Notes: generated from the sequence alone by a model not told the origin. 64,000 bases of DNA from Talaromyces rugulosus (GCF_013368755.1 NC_049565.1:3410001-3474000); one strand, 5' to 3'; shown: positions 10,601-20,654, numbered from the stretch's first letter. Numbers and translations: made by a program.

Positions 10601-11620
10601 ACAGACCAGACTGACCCATAAAAATGTTCCTTCCGCTCGTTTCAGAAGCTCAGATGTGACCTTCCATGGAGTTTGTGATCCGTAGTAGCGATCAGGATAG
10701 AGCTCACTCACTTTATGACTGACATATGTTTGAACGGCTGCCTCAAGATGACTAGAGTTGAGCTCTAAGCCAATCCCAACTTGTTCAGCCGTCGTAAGCA
10801 ATTCTTGATCAGCACTATCTAATGGGCGGCTCGTCAACAACCATTTCACATTATGGTGGTCCAGTCCCGTTCGGACAACGAGCCTCAAAAGTTCAGCCAT
10901 GCCCTGATGTTCACACTCATCCAGAGCATCCACCACCACGTACACTCGCTGATGCGAACATCGGTTGAGCATTTCCAAAAGAATATCCCACAGAGTCCGC
11001 CAAGACATGGTCTCTTTCCAGCGTGAGCGCACTGCGTCCCAGCGGCGTTGAAGAGACCTAATCAGCTCTGCTCGCTGCTGAACTAGTTGCCAAATCAATC
11101 CCTTGATGATGGCTTCGATGGTGTTGAGCTTGTAATCTGCATTTTGGCAGAAGAAATACGTAGCGATAGAAGAATTATCCTGCGAAAGTTTCTCGATGAG
11201 GCCGATCGTCATCATGGTTTTCCCTTTCCCCGCGCCCCCCCGGATCCACAGGAGGCGAACATTGTCTTCATTCTGCCATTGATGATAGTGCGAATCGTGA
11301 AAGATCCATTCGATGGCTTTGAAAAGTAATTTATCCTTGTGTTCTTTCAGCTGATTTTTGACGATGAATGGGTCCACGCATTGTAGAGCTAGCAGGCAAG
11401 AGTCATCATTTCCCGAGGCTTTGTCATAGGTTAGTTACCCGCATTGTATGTCAGTTCAATCAGCGATAGAATAATTCGTACCGACTTTTGGATTACTGAA
11501 ATTCACCGGTCCATGGAAAATCGCGCCCGGAAATTGGCTGCCAGTGCCTGTGTTGTTGTTCTGAGGACCCCCGGAGGCTTTGAATTTGTTCTGGATATCA
11601 TAATTATTGGGGCTGGACAT
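7663..11620 (-). CDS. NLR receptor: N-terminal amyloid-type motif, NACHT, 12 near-identical WD40 repeats (1282 aa)
   Basis: Exons 11620-11482, 11418-9881 and 9834-7663 (introns 63 and 46 bp) join in one frame. Residues 5-41, almost the whole of exon 1, are a Gly/Asn/Gln-rich motif with [11 protein letters not shown] and GPVNF, also present at the C-termini of the SesA-like and PNP proteins next door. The NACHT NTPase has a P-loop (GGAGKGKT, 107-114) and Walker B ([10 protein letters not shown], 205-214). A helical connector leads to twelve 42-residue WD40 repeats (about 637-1141) and a C-terminal tail containing a 30-residue duplication. In fungal STAND receptors such as HET-E/HET-D the WD40 array senses ligand, NACHT oligomerises, and an N-terminal domain or amyloid motif activates an effector. 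Here no effector is fused, so the neighbours at 12146 and 13005 are the likely partners. The start sits 525 bp from the divergent SesA-like start. Confidence 0.85.
7856..8035 (-). repeat. 90-bp tandem duplication in the NLR C-terminal tail
   Basis: Two adjacent 90-bp units (7856-7945, 7946-8035), differing by about one base, encode the same 30 residues ([20 protein letters not shown] and following) twice in frame. Each is the first half of a degenerate WD40 blade. Confidence 0.85.
8115..9625 (-). repeat. WD40 repeat array, 12 units of 126 bp
   Basis: Twelve head-to-tail units encode [37 protein letters not shown] with almost no variation except at a few sites: the three residues after GH (SDS, SNS, SNW, SDW, SNL, FKW) and the residues after IAS (YDK, HDK, HNK, DDE, HYK). 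Units 1-3 and 5-7 contain the same FKW-SDW succession, indicating block duplication of about four repeats. Concerted evolution with variation at surface positions is known for the HNWD family of fungal incompatibility genes. Confidence 0.9.
11498..11608 (-). other. Shared amyloid-type signalling motif, receptor copy
   Basis: Residues 5-41 of the NLR. The motif aligns without gaps, 37 residues long, to the C-terminal copies at 12656-12766 and 13038-13148. Common core: GxQNNNTGxGxQFxGA, one or two residues, then GPVxF. Composition and placement fit the sigma-type (NACHT_sigma) prion-like motifs of fungal NLRs. The family name is from memory and the match is by eye. Confidence 0.75.
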
Positions 11621-12145
11621 CCCAAAAGTCGGCCCAGGCCGGTCCGTCTCGTTGTATAGTTCAGATCAAGTGGATAGGTTGCCGGCGGGGGCGAATAGCA
11701 GTCTGACGCGGTTCCAGTTGGCAGTACCTGGACAATCCGGAGAAGGGAATATACTCAATCTCAAACGTCGGGTTAGAGTGCCTCTCGGGTAAATATAACT
11801 GTTTGACGCGCAGAAAGCTCCAAGGCTGCTTCTTAGCGATGATGACGTGGAATCCTATATCAATTTTCGCGATTTCACCGTGCAAGTACTGCGTGATTAC
11901 CGCAGTGGAAGAATGAAACCATTCAGGTTGACACGTGCGGGTTAGTGGGACCCCCTGGCCAATGGATTGGGTCAAACTCATTTTTTGGAACCAAACCCAC
12001 TTCTTGGCGCGTCCGGCCCCAACCCAGACGTTCAACCCAGCCCAGCCCACGTCGATGCGAGCGATTTTTTGAACCCAGTTAAATGCTCATACTTTCTCCT
12101 TCTTTTGAGCAGATCGATTAACGCCATCTTGCTTTTGATTCAAAG
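11621..12145. promoter_or_regulatory. Shared divergent intergenic region of NLR and SesA-like genes
   Basis: 525 bp separates the two divergent start codons. It must hold both promoters, so receptor and candidate effector may be co-expressed. I see no clear TATA box. The overlapping short frames here have no coding signal. Confidence 0.45.
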
Positions 12146-12784
12146 ATGTTGGACGCGAATTTCAGTAGCTTAGTTTCCAGCACGATCACTGTTCTTAATT
12201 CTACCAAGAACGACTACAATAATGTCAGTGGTGACAGGCGTCTTCCAGGGGCATTCCATGAAGCAGGTCAAGGGCTACTTCTTATCGAGGAAGTTTTCCA
12301 GTATGTCAAATCACAAACAGATGGACGCAACATACGTGGAGACCATGGAGACACTATAAGATTGTTGGAAGCCTGCAAAGCAAAAGCAGAGTTGTCTGAG
12401 GGCATATTCAAGGATGTCTCTCAAGCTCCAGAGACGGAGAGATTCGAGTATTATAAAAGGGCTGTGAGACGAAAGGGTGAATGCAATCCTGTAGAGGTCT
12501 TGGTGATGGGAATGATGAGTGACGTGTGTGACATGGCCAAGGACGGCGCGATTGAAGCAATTATGAGAACTCGCGTTAAAGTATTACGCGAAGCGATCGA
12601 AAAGTTGTCTAAGATGGAGCCGTCTGTGATAAATGAGCAGTCGGGCAACATTTTTTCCAGCTATGGTTCTGGTAATCAATTCAATGCCACCGGGGGTGCT
12701 CAAAACAACAACACAGGCAGTGGCAATCAATTCTCTGGGGCAAGCTTCAGTGGACCTGTTCATTTCGGCAGAAATATGTCCTAA
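12146..12784 (+). CDS. SesA-like cell-death effector with C-terminal amyloid-type motif (212 aa)
   Basis: Single exon. Residues 1-150 are helical and match the layout of the SesA / NACHT-NTPase N-terminal family: LPGAFHEAGQGLLLIEEVFQ, then a Cys/Lys-rich helix (LLEACKAKAELSEGIF), an ERFEYYKRAVRRKGE segment and a GMMSDVCDMA helix. A linker leads to the shared motif at residues 171-207 (GSGNQF, AQNNNTGSGNQF, GPVHF), with a five-residue tail. SesA-type and HeLo-like proteins act in fungal heterokaryon incompatibility and programmed cell death, often encoded beside a receptor carrying the same motif. Context supports this: divergent from the motif-NACHT-WD40 gene and convergent with the PNP protein, whose motif is the most similar. 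The SesA assignment is by recalled pattern. Whether it is membrane-active is unknown. Confidence 0.75.
   Translation: MLDANFSSLVSSTITVLNSTKNDYNNVSGDRRLPGAFHEAGQGLLLIEEVFQYVKSQTDGRNIRGDHGDTIRLLEACKAKAELSEGIFKDVSQAPETERFEYYKRAVRRKGECNPVEVLVMGMMSDVCDMAKDGAIEAIMRTRVKVLREAIEKLSKMEPSVINEQSGNIFSSYGSGNQFNATGGAQNNNTGSGNQFSGASFSGPVHFGRNMS
12656..12766 (+). other. Shared amyloid-type motif, SesA-like copy
   Basis: Residues 171-207 of the SesA-like protein, C-terminal position. Ungapped alignment with the receptor and PNP copies, and closer to the PNP copy (both carry NQFSGA and SGPVHFG). Confidence 0.75.
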
Positions 12785-13004
12785 TATTTTTTGGGTTTCG
12801 TTTTCTTCAACTAGTGTTTTTATTGACAAGATGGCTCCTACATGTCTAAATCCGGGTAACCGTCATTTGTAAACTGAAAGGCTTTAGAGTATTAATGAGA
12901 ATGTCACGCACGACAATCATGAAATTAGATACAACAAATAAAGTTCTAGAAATAGTGACAGATAAGATTTGTATGTGTTTTGCTCCCTATAAGTTGACCT
13001 TTAT

Positions 13005-14177
13005 CTAGATATCCCTAGGCACTGGATGGAGACAGCCAAAATGAACAGGCCCACTGAGGCTTGCCCCAGAGAATTGATTGCCATTGCCTGTGTTATTGTT
13101 TTGGGTACCCTCAGAAGTGTTGAACTGAAGCCCAGAAGCGTAGTTATTAAATGATAAAGTGGCTGGCTCGTGAAACTGTACCGCGCTGTTCGATTTAATC
13201 CTGGCTTTCTCATCACTTTTTACGTCATCGATGTCACTGCTGTAGACAGGAACAGCTGTTAAAAGCACTTTAGCATAGGCGGCTGCACTCAGGGCTGAAT
13301 ATCCTTGCCACTGTTTTTGTTTATGAGAATCACAGTAGTCGCAAATTCCTCGGATTACAAGAGTCGGAAGCTGATTCATCAGGCCTGCTGCCTCCATTTC
13401 AAAACAGAGAATCCCCAGCTGGTGAGCTAAACGGTCCCGTGTTTCAGAGTCTTTCATCACCTGATCTCCGGATGCGATCAATCCATAGTGGACATGAGGT
13501 GCCTTCGTATCACGCGGCCGTCGAGAAACTAAGTGCTCTTTATTACACTTCGCACAGTTGCTTTCTCTATAAACATGATGATATGAGGATTGAAAGAGAT
13601 AATCTGTGTGTTGACTTGGGGACGTAAAATGTTCTTTCATGTCCGGATTTCGTTCCAGCACATCCTGAATAATGGTTGAGAGAGCATTGTCTTTTCTCGT
13701 CATCTGATCTGCTTGGAGCTGAGCAATATGTGTTAAAAGTCTCGGTGGTGGATAGTTGAGCATGCCGGTTTGTTCGAAGTGTCTTCCTTGCAATGTCTTG
13801 CCATAGTCGTATTGAATCACTCCACTATATTTTCCGGTCGGTTTGCTGACCACCACATCGCCCAACCGAATGTCATCAGTTCTGCTTGGGACTCCCCCTC
13901 CAATTCCCACCATCAGTGCGAATTGGATCCGACAAAATGTCGACGTCAGATGCGATATAACAGTCGCAGCAGATACGGTTCCATATATCCCAATTGGCAG
14001 ACAGGCAATGACAACAAGGTGGCCATTTAATTTGCCGAGTACATAGACGTTTGGATCAGTAGACGGTTTGGACAGTGGCTGGTGGAGCTCATCTAGCATG
14101 ACCTTTGCCGCCGCCATCTCTAACGGCAAGGCGCATATCCACGCGATTGTGTAGTCATCATGTGTGAGAGGAGCCAT
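13005..14177 (-). CDS. Stand-alone PNP_UDP (nucleoside phosphorylase/nucleosidase-type) protein with C-terminal amyloid-type motif (390 aa)
   Basis: Single exon from ATG 14177. Residues about 8-315 form a PNP_UDP_1-type domain: start YTIAWICALPLEMAAAKVML, glycine loop MVGIGGGVPS, IRLGDVVVS, and the nucleoside-site stretch CFEMEAAGLMN followed by VIRGICDYCDSHK. A polar linker precedes the shared motif at 344-380 and a ten-residue tail. PNP-type domains are common N-terminal effectors of fungal NLRs, and related immune PNP effectors are known to cleave ATP. Here the enzyme is not fused to a receptor but carries the receptor's motif, so I infer recruitment through motif templating. It is convergent with the SesA-like gene (220 bp apart) and divergent from the PNP-NACHT-WD40 gene. 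Substrate is unproven. Confidence 0.8.
   Translation of the reverse strand: MAPLTHDDYTIAWICALPLEMAAAKVMLDELHQPLSKPSTDPNVYVLGKLNGHLVVIACLPIGIYGTVSAATVISHLTSTFCRIQFALMVGIGGGVPSRTDDIRLGDVVVSKPTGKYSGVIQYDYGKTLQGRHFEQTGMLNYPPPRLLTHIAQLQADQMTRKDNALSTIIQDVLERNPDMKEHFTSPSQHTDYLFQSSYHHVYRESNCAKCNKEHLVSRRPRDTKAPHVHYGLIASGDQVMKDSETRDRLAHQLGILCFEMEAAGLMNQLPTLVIRGICDYCDSHKQKQWQGYSALSAAAYAKVLLTAVPVYSSDIDDVKSDEKARIKSNSAVQFHEPATLSFNNYASGLQFNTSEGTQNNNTGNGNQFSGASLSGPVHFGCLHPVPRDI
13038..13148 (-). other. Shared amyloid-type motif, PNP copy
   Basis: Residues 344-380 of the stand-alone PNP protein. Same 37-residue register as the receptor and SesA copies: NNY start, TQNNNTGNGNQF core, GPVHF end. Confidence 0.75.
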
Positions 14178-14471
14178 TCGTAATTATCCTGCCGAGTCAA
14201 AATGAGAAACAGGACTAAATATTTAAGCACGGTTCATTCCACAAGTCCACATATCTGATCGCGGAGAGTGTTGCATCGCTATATACAGTACTAGGGACAT
14301 ACCAAGGGAGGCTCGTCACATGGGAAAAGAGAGGGGTAATTAAGAGGACTGGGAAGCACGAATGGTCCAATTAGGGGGCTACGTCGCTGGGTCTATCTGG
14401 ATGGGCTGAACTACGTCGGGTGCTAAACCCAAATAGGAGAGAATGTTAGCATCGCAAGTCACATAATAGAT

Positions 14472-14857
14472 AGGGTGTATTTTATCTATTTTTAGTCTTG
14501 TAATAATACAGTTTACTTTAATACTTCTTTCCGTTTAGTATTATAGGTTTCAGTACAGGAACAGAAACATCCGTTATGGTACTAACTCTACACAGCTAGT
14601 ATATCTTGGCATTAGGGTTTGGGAACAAATCTCTCTGTGCAAAGCCATTAAGGACATTTCGGGCGCGACAGTAGATAAGGGCATAACACTGGTTAAAATT
14701 AATTATTTCTATGGGCCTCAATACACTGCGTGTAATTAGATGACAGGAAACTTCGACTTAACTATATAATGGTTAGCGTAAAAACTGTTGCCTAGAGAGT
14801 GGGGCAAAAAAAAAGAAGAGTGTGTGTAAAACATGAAGCAGGTTTCGAATGTCTCTG
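14472..14857. repeat. Degraded MITE copy 4 with nested insert
   Basis: The right end matches the 352-bp element (GTTGCCTAGAGAGTGGGGCA to GGTTTCGAATGTCTCTG, followed by TA at 14858-14859). The left internal part matches around 14472-14524, and GGGCCT..CACTGCGTGTAATTA at about 14715 matches the internal region. About 150 bp in the middle is unrelated to the intact copies and carries the LTR-like block. Confidence 0.6.
14611..14670 (-). repeat. LTR-like dispersed repeat block (inverted mate at 6815-6873)
   Basis: In reverse complement it begins TGTCGCGCCCGAAATGTCC and ends in AAACCCTAAT, parallel to 6815-6873. The adjoining CTTGGCATTAGGGTTT sequence also occurs near 20087. Confidence 0.4.
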
Positions 14858-15798
14858 TATATTGCCTTGATCTTAAAAAAATCCACGATCACATAGAACC
14901 AGACTTCTTTGACAAGGAAGATGTGAAGATTGGTGCTGCGCGCAGGTGGGTCAACGATATTCCCCTGTGGATTCAACACTGTGACAAGAGGAAAGCTAGG
15001 GAGGAAGAAGTTTGATATATATTGTTATTCAAATCTTGTAAAGACCTATAGAACCTGCTCTCACAGGCTTTTCAATATTACTCGGATTCAGTTCTAACTC
15101 CAACTTGAAGATACTCTATGATGCATGATTCCTAATGGTCCTAGGATACATAGAAATTCGAAACCTCCCTCATCCAGGGTTATACACACTCGATGTTTTT
15201 TCTGATCCATACCTGAAACAAACTAGTTCGTATACGGTTAAGCTCCTCAAGTTTCTCTGTTCTAGAATGTTCGCTTGGATAATACGAACACCGATGTGAC
15301 CAAACCTCATTGTAAATTACACGGATCATGATATATCTGGGCGATGATTTCCCCGGAGGTCGTAGACAACAGAATACAATATTGATGTCGTACCAACCGC
15401 ATGCTGCGTCCAAAAATTCAAAGGCGATAAATCTCCTATACATGCCATTGGGCGCATGCACGACTTGCATGTGATGGCCTTGCAGATGTCAGAATACCGG
15501 AAGACTACCATTTATCAAATCCCCATTAAGGGTTCCATTTTTGGCGTAGTGGTTACAAAGTCTTACAGCAGATAAGCGTCACGTGGCGGGCGGGGTAAAA
15601 AGCCTCAAGGCTGAAAATCTGTATTGCTGAACATTTCTTGTCTCCTATCGGACTGGTCTTGTTTAAGTAAAACATAACCTCTTCCATCGTCAGAAAAAAA
15701 ACCTTGTTCATTTACTTGCTTTCGCTGCACACCTATATCCGTCACAATCTATCTAAAGACCCACTATAGGATGCGTCGGGGATCCACCGCCGCCAGGA

Positions 15799-18700
15799 AT
15801 GGGAGACTGCAGCAAATACATTGTTGGATGGATCTGCGCCATCACTACTGAATATGTTGCCGCAAGAGCCTTTCTTGACAAAGAGCATGAAAGTCTGGAG
15901 TATGGATCTGCCAACGATAACAACACTTACACACTGGGTGAGATGGGGAAACACAACGTGGTGATCACTCGGCTGCCAAAAGGGGAGTATGGGATAGCGT
16001 CTGCAGCCAGTGTCGCGCGGGATATGGTACGCAGCTTTCCCAATATCAGGATTGGCCTTATGGTTGGCATCGGTGGTGGTGCACCCAGTAAACGCCACGA
16101 TATCCGACTCGGTGATATTGTGGTTAGTGCACCCCACAATGGAAAGGGAGGTTTATTTCAGTATGACTTTGGGAAAACTATACAAGACCAGGAATTTCGG
16201 TCTACAGGATTCTTAGATCAACCCCCTGGTGTACTCCGAGCCGCAATTGGTGACATTGAAGCTGAATATGAGATGGACGGCCATCGCCTTGAGGAAGCAA
16301 TCGATAGTGTGCTTGAAAAGCGACCAAAGCTGCGAAAAAACTACAAGCGACCAGAGCTAAATAGCGACCGACTATACCAATCACACATTATTCATCCTTG
16401 CAATGATGGAAGTTGTGACGCAGTGTGTGGAGATGACGAATCGAAGTTGATTATGCGGCTTGACCGAAGCGATGAAGATGATAACCCAGCTATTCATTAT
16501 GGCTTGATTGCATCTGCAAACCAGATGATGAAGGATGCCTTAATTCGAGACAAACTTTCCGCTGAGAAGGATGTCCTCTGCTTTGAAATGGAAGCTGCAG
16601 GACTGATGAACCACTTCCCTTGCCTCGTCATACGGGGTATCTGTGACTATTCAGACTCACACAAGAACAAAAAATGGCAAGGATATGCTGCAATGGCTGC
16701 GGCTTCCTATGCTAAAGACCTACTCTCTCGCATTCTGCCGATTAAAGTTGAAGTGGAGAAGAGAATCGATGATATACTTTCTTCGGGTTAGTCTCCTAGC
16801 GAACCTTCCACGGTATTCTTATTAACAAGATTTATAGTTATAGAGAACATAAATGAAGTACAAAATACTGCTCAGAAGACAAATGCTGTAATCAAGCTCC
16901 TGGATAGTGATCGACGGCGCGAGAAAGTAATTGCGAAGCTGCCATATGCAAAAGGCTCCACATTCGACTCTTTTGATGGGGCCCTTGATCCAAGATGCCA
17001 TCCAGGAACAAGAGTTGACCTGCATCGTCAAATTAAAGAATGGGCAGAAAATGGACAAGGAAAGTCGATGTTCTGGCTGAAGGGGATGGCCGGTACAGGA
17101 AAATCAACGATTTCTCGAACAGTAGCCGAGTCATTTAACGAGGAAGGAAAATTAGGAGCCAGTTTCTTCTTCAAACGAGGTGAGGCCGATCGGGGTAGTG
17201 TGGCTATGCTTTTTACCACGATTTGCGTACAACTCTTAGCCAAGATTCCGTCGCTGATCACCCACGTCGAAATGGCGACTGATGCCGATCCCAATATATC
17301 TGACAAATCGATAGGAGAGCAGTTTGAGAAGCTGATCTGTCTACCTCTGTCACAGATACGGCATCATCTCCCCCAAGCTCCGAAACTCATTATAGTAATT
17401 GATGCCTTAGATGAATGTACACAGAAGGGAGACACTCTCCTTCGCCTTTTATCACAAACGAGGAATAAATGGTCACCAAGCTTGCAGATATTTATCACGA
17501 GCAGACCGGAGCAGCAAATTCGATCTGGATTTGCAGAAGTACCGGAAGAGGTACGCGAGAACATAGAGCTTCATGAAATACCGCATCATATCATCAGGCA
17601 AGACATTACCACTTTCTTAGAATACAGGTTTGCACAAATCCAGGAGAAATATACGAAAGATGGCCGGTCACTTCCATTTGATTGGCCTGGCCTCGAGGCA
17701 ATATCAGCCTTGGTTGAAATGGCTGTTCCACTTTTTATTTTTGCTGCTACCCTTTGCCGATTTGTCGAAGATGAAGTGTATTCAAACCCATCAGACCAGC
17801 TGAAAAAAGTTCTTAAGTATCGAAATATGAAAAGTGACTTTGAAATGGATAAGCTGGATGCCACTTACTCTCCAATTCTGAAGCAGCTGATTCATGGACG
17901 CCCAGAAAAGGCGCAGAAATCACTGGTGGAGAGATTCCGAATCATTGTAGGCACAATTGTTCACTTAGCTGAGCCACTTTCACGGTCATCTCTAGCCTCT
18001 TTGCTTGATATCGACAGCCAACAGGTTGAAGGGCAGCTCTCATCCCTGCATTCTGTCCTTAGTGTGCCATCCTCTGCAGAATCGCCGATTAGGATGCTGC
18101 ACCTCTCATTTCGTGATTTCCTTGTTGATCCCGAAACACGCAAGACGAATCCATTCTGGATAAATGAAAGAGAGAAGCATAGTGAGGTTCTGGCGAAATG
18201 TCTTGATCGGATGTCTCGACCGGGGTGCCTGCAAGAAAATATGTGCAATCTGCCAGACCACGGAACACTACGAGCTGAGATCGATAGCAGAATTATAACC
18301 GACTACTTACCACCAGACGTGCAATATGCTTGCCGCTTTTGGGTGTACCATTTAAAAGAAAGTCTAAAAGAAACTCAGACGTGCATCAATGACAATGATC
18401 CAGTCCATATGTTTCTACTTAACCACTTTTTACATTGGCTAGAATCATTGAGCCTTTTAGGACGAATTGCGGAAAGTATTACCATAATTCGTACATTACA
18501 AACCCTTGTTGTATGTGTTTCTATATTCAATTTTAGGTTACTCCCCAATTCTAACATTTCACTCAGAATGATAGAAATACAGAAATATCCAAATTACTTG
18601 ATGATGCAATACGATTTATCCGAAAAAATAGCTCAATAATTGACCGTGCACCTCTTCAGGTGCATTCATCTGCGCTTATTTTCAGCCCTAAGAGAAGCAT

Positions 18701-19631
18701 AATTAGGAATATATATATTGATAAAATTCCTAGTTTTATTCAAAGATTGCCGGAAGTTGAATCAGATTGGAGTGCAATGCTGCAGACCCTTGAAGGCCAT
18801 TCTAAGTCAGTTCGGGCAGTGATGTTCTCTCCCGATGGCAAACTACTGGCCTCATGCTCTGATGATCGGACAGTCAAGCTGTGGGATCCAGCTACTGGCG
18901 CCCTACTACAGACCCTTGAAGGTCATTCAAATTCAGTTCAGGTAGTGGCGTTCTCTCCCGATGGCAAACTACTGGCCTCATGCTCTGATGATCGGACAGT
19001 CAAGCTGTGGGATCCAGCTACCGACATCATTCTGCAGACCCTTGAAGGCCATTCTGGTTCAGTTAGGAAAATGGTGTTTTCTCCTGATGGCAAACTGCTG
19101 GCCTCATGCTCTGATCGGACAGTCAAGCTGTGGGATCCAGCTACTGGCACCATTCTGCAGACCCTTGAAGGCCATTCTAGTTTAGTTTGGACAGTGGCAT
19201 TCTCTCCCGATGGCAAACTACTGGCCTCAGGCTCTGGTGATCGGACAGTCAAGCTGTGGGATCCAGCTACTGGCACCCTACTACAGACCCTTGAAGGCTG
19301 TTCTGATTCAGTTCTGTTTGTGTGGTTCTCTCCTGATGGCAAATTTCTGGAGACTGAACAAGGACGATTCAATATTGAATCTCTTTGTGTTCGCAGTATC
19401 TCTCCAACAGCAAGTGATCTCTACAACAATGTAGCGAATGTTCACAGTCTCTCTCCAACAGCAAGTAGTCTTCATAACAATATATTAGCGAAGCAGGAGT
19501 GGGTGACTCGAGATGATACTAATGTTATTTGGTTGCCTGTGGAGTATCGAGTAACTTGCCCCGCCACCCATGAGAGCATGCTTGCTATGGGTCATACTTC
19601 GGGTCGAGTTACATTTCTGAAGTTAATCTAA
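15799..19631 (+). CDS. NLR receptor: PNP_UDP-NACHT-WD40 (1241 aa)
   Basis: Exons 15799-16786, 16838-18510 and 18567-19631 (introns 51 and 56 bp) join in frame. Residues about 8-310 are a PNP_UDP domain closely related to the stand-alone protein at 13005 (YIVGWICAITTEYVAARAFL, MVGIGGGAPS, CFEMEAAGLMN, VIRGICDYSDSHK). The NACHT has P-loop GMAGTGKST (412-420) and Walker B LIIVIDALDEC (513-523), followed by the usual helical region and a DDAIRFIRKNSSII linker before five WD40 repeats ending in a degenerate tail. This is the fused form of the enzyme-effector design: WD40 senses, NACHT oligomerises, PNP acts on a nucleotide or nucleoside. No copy of the shared amyloid motif is visible, so the receptor should signal through its own PNP domain. 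No lesion was seen. Confidence 0.85.
18790..19370 (+). repeat. WD40 repeats of the PNP-NLR (5 units)
   Basis: About four and a half 42-residue units of the type FSPDGKLLASCSDDRTVKLW. One lacks an Asp codon and the last is degenerate. The units are highly alike but belong to a different subfamily from the 12-unit array at 8115-9625. Confidence 0.8.
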
Positions 19632-19668
19632 TGTTTCATTCATAAATACAGCAGCTACTCTACTATTT

Positions 19669-19932
19669 TCAAATATCTTTTTTAAAAGAAGGGCCTGGGA
19701 TGACTTTCACGTTACCGAACAAGCGCAGGTTGGAGCGTATTCTTCTGATCGTACGCTCACTGCAGCCAGCAGCCTCAGCAATCTTGGAGACGGTGAGGTC
19801 ATTACTTAATATCATGTCATGGATTAGTTGTAAGGTCGACGCGGCGAGATTGGGTGCCATGAGGCTTGCTTTATGAGGATGATCCACAGATCTTCCGGGA
19901 GGATCCTGCCGGAGGATCTGGGGTGAATTCAA
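19669..19932 (-). pseudogene. Tc1/mariner-like transposase N-terminal fragment
   Basis: A short frame with a helix-turn-helix pattern (LTVSKIAEAAGCSERTIRR followed by IRSNLRLFG) typical of the N-terminal DNA-binding part of fungal mariner-type DDE transposases. The DDE domain is absent, so this is a truncated relic. It lies about 200 bp from the dispersed repeat end at 20128-20156 and may have been part of the same element. Confidence 0.65.
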
Positions 19933-20127
19933 GGAAAGTTACACGTGGCCAGAAGGCATGTGTTTGAAATATTGCATCATTAAAACACCTGATAACGAAA
20001 GATTCGGTAATTGTATTAATGATACCGCTTACTTACGATCCTTGTATCAAACAATCTCGGAGAAATATCAAAAGAGGTTTAGTGCATCTTGGCATTAGGG
20101 TTTAAGAATTGGAAATACAGCTTTTAA

Positions 20128-20156
20128 TGCGGACGCCGGTTTTGCAAGATAGTGTA
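20128..20156 (-). repeat. Dispersed repeat end (inverted mate at 4886-4914)
   Basis: Exact reverse complement of 4886-4914 over 29 bp by eye. Preceded by CTTGGCATTAGGGTTTAAG, a block also found near 14605. Confidence 0.5.
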
Positions 20157-20654
20157 CAGTACAAGCAACTTTACTTCCAAAGAATTAAAAAGTGATGCGA
20201 ACAGTCATTTCACACATCGTGATAAATGTTCCAGTGATGGCCTATCCTCATTTCGCTGGTCACCTGAGTTATCGAACGGCTCAAGAACAACGCAACCGAG
20301 GTTCCGAAAACTTATCTCAGGAGTCGTTTCTATAATGGCTACAATTCTTGAAGACGAGTGATTTTACAGTGAGGGGGAATGCTTTGATGTAATACTATCG
20401 ATGAGAAATCTAGCTAGATGTTGTGACTATGGCCAAAAAGAAGAAGAAAATATCTTTCCGCATGGTGGATCAGGAGAAGGTAACTACCAGTTAAGATGAC
20501 TCTACCTCAAGAAACCAATCATACGGGCGAAGGCTGCAATTGGAATTCCCATAAATATCCTGAGATATTTACTGGAACTCTAAAATAATCACATACAAGG
20601 CCGGGTGCATGGTAAAGTGAGTAATCTCTGAGAGGAGCCTGGCTCTTAACAGCA

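Larger units (their letters stand above)
14178..15798. other. Repeat-containing intergenic region between the two PNP genes
   Basis: Contains a degraded MITE copy (14472-14857) with a nested LTR-like block (14611-14670). A short charged frame at about 14868-15015 (EPDFFDKEDVKIGAARRWV) may be the tail of a lost gene. No intact gene is seen. Confidence 0.45.

Noticed and set aside
11661..12050. 129-residue minus-strand frame between the NLR and SesA-like genes
   Set aside because: No domain, odd composition, and it would occupy the shared promoter. Splice evidence places the NLR start at 11620.
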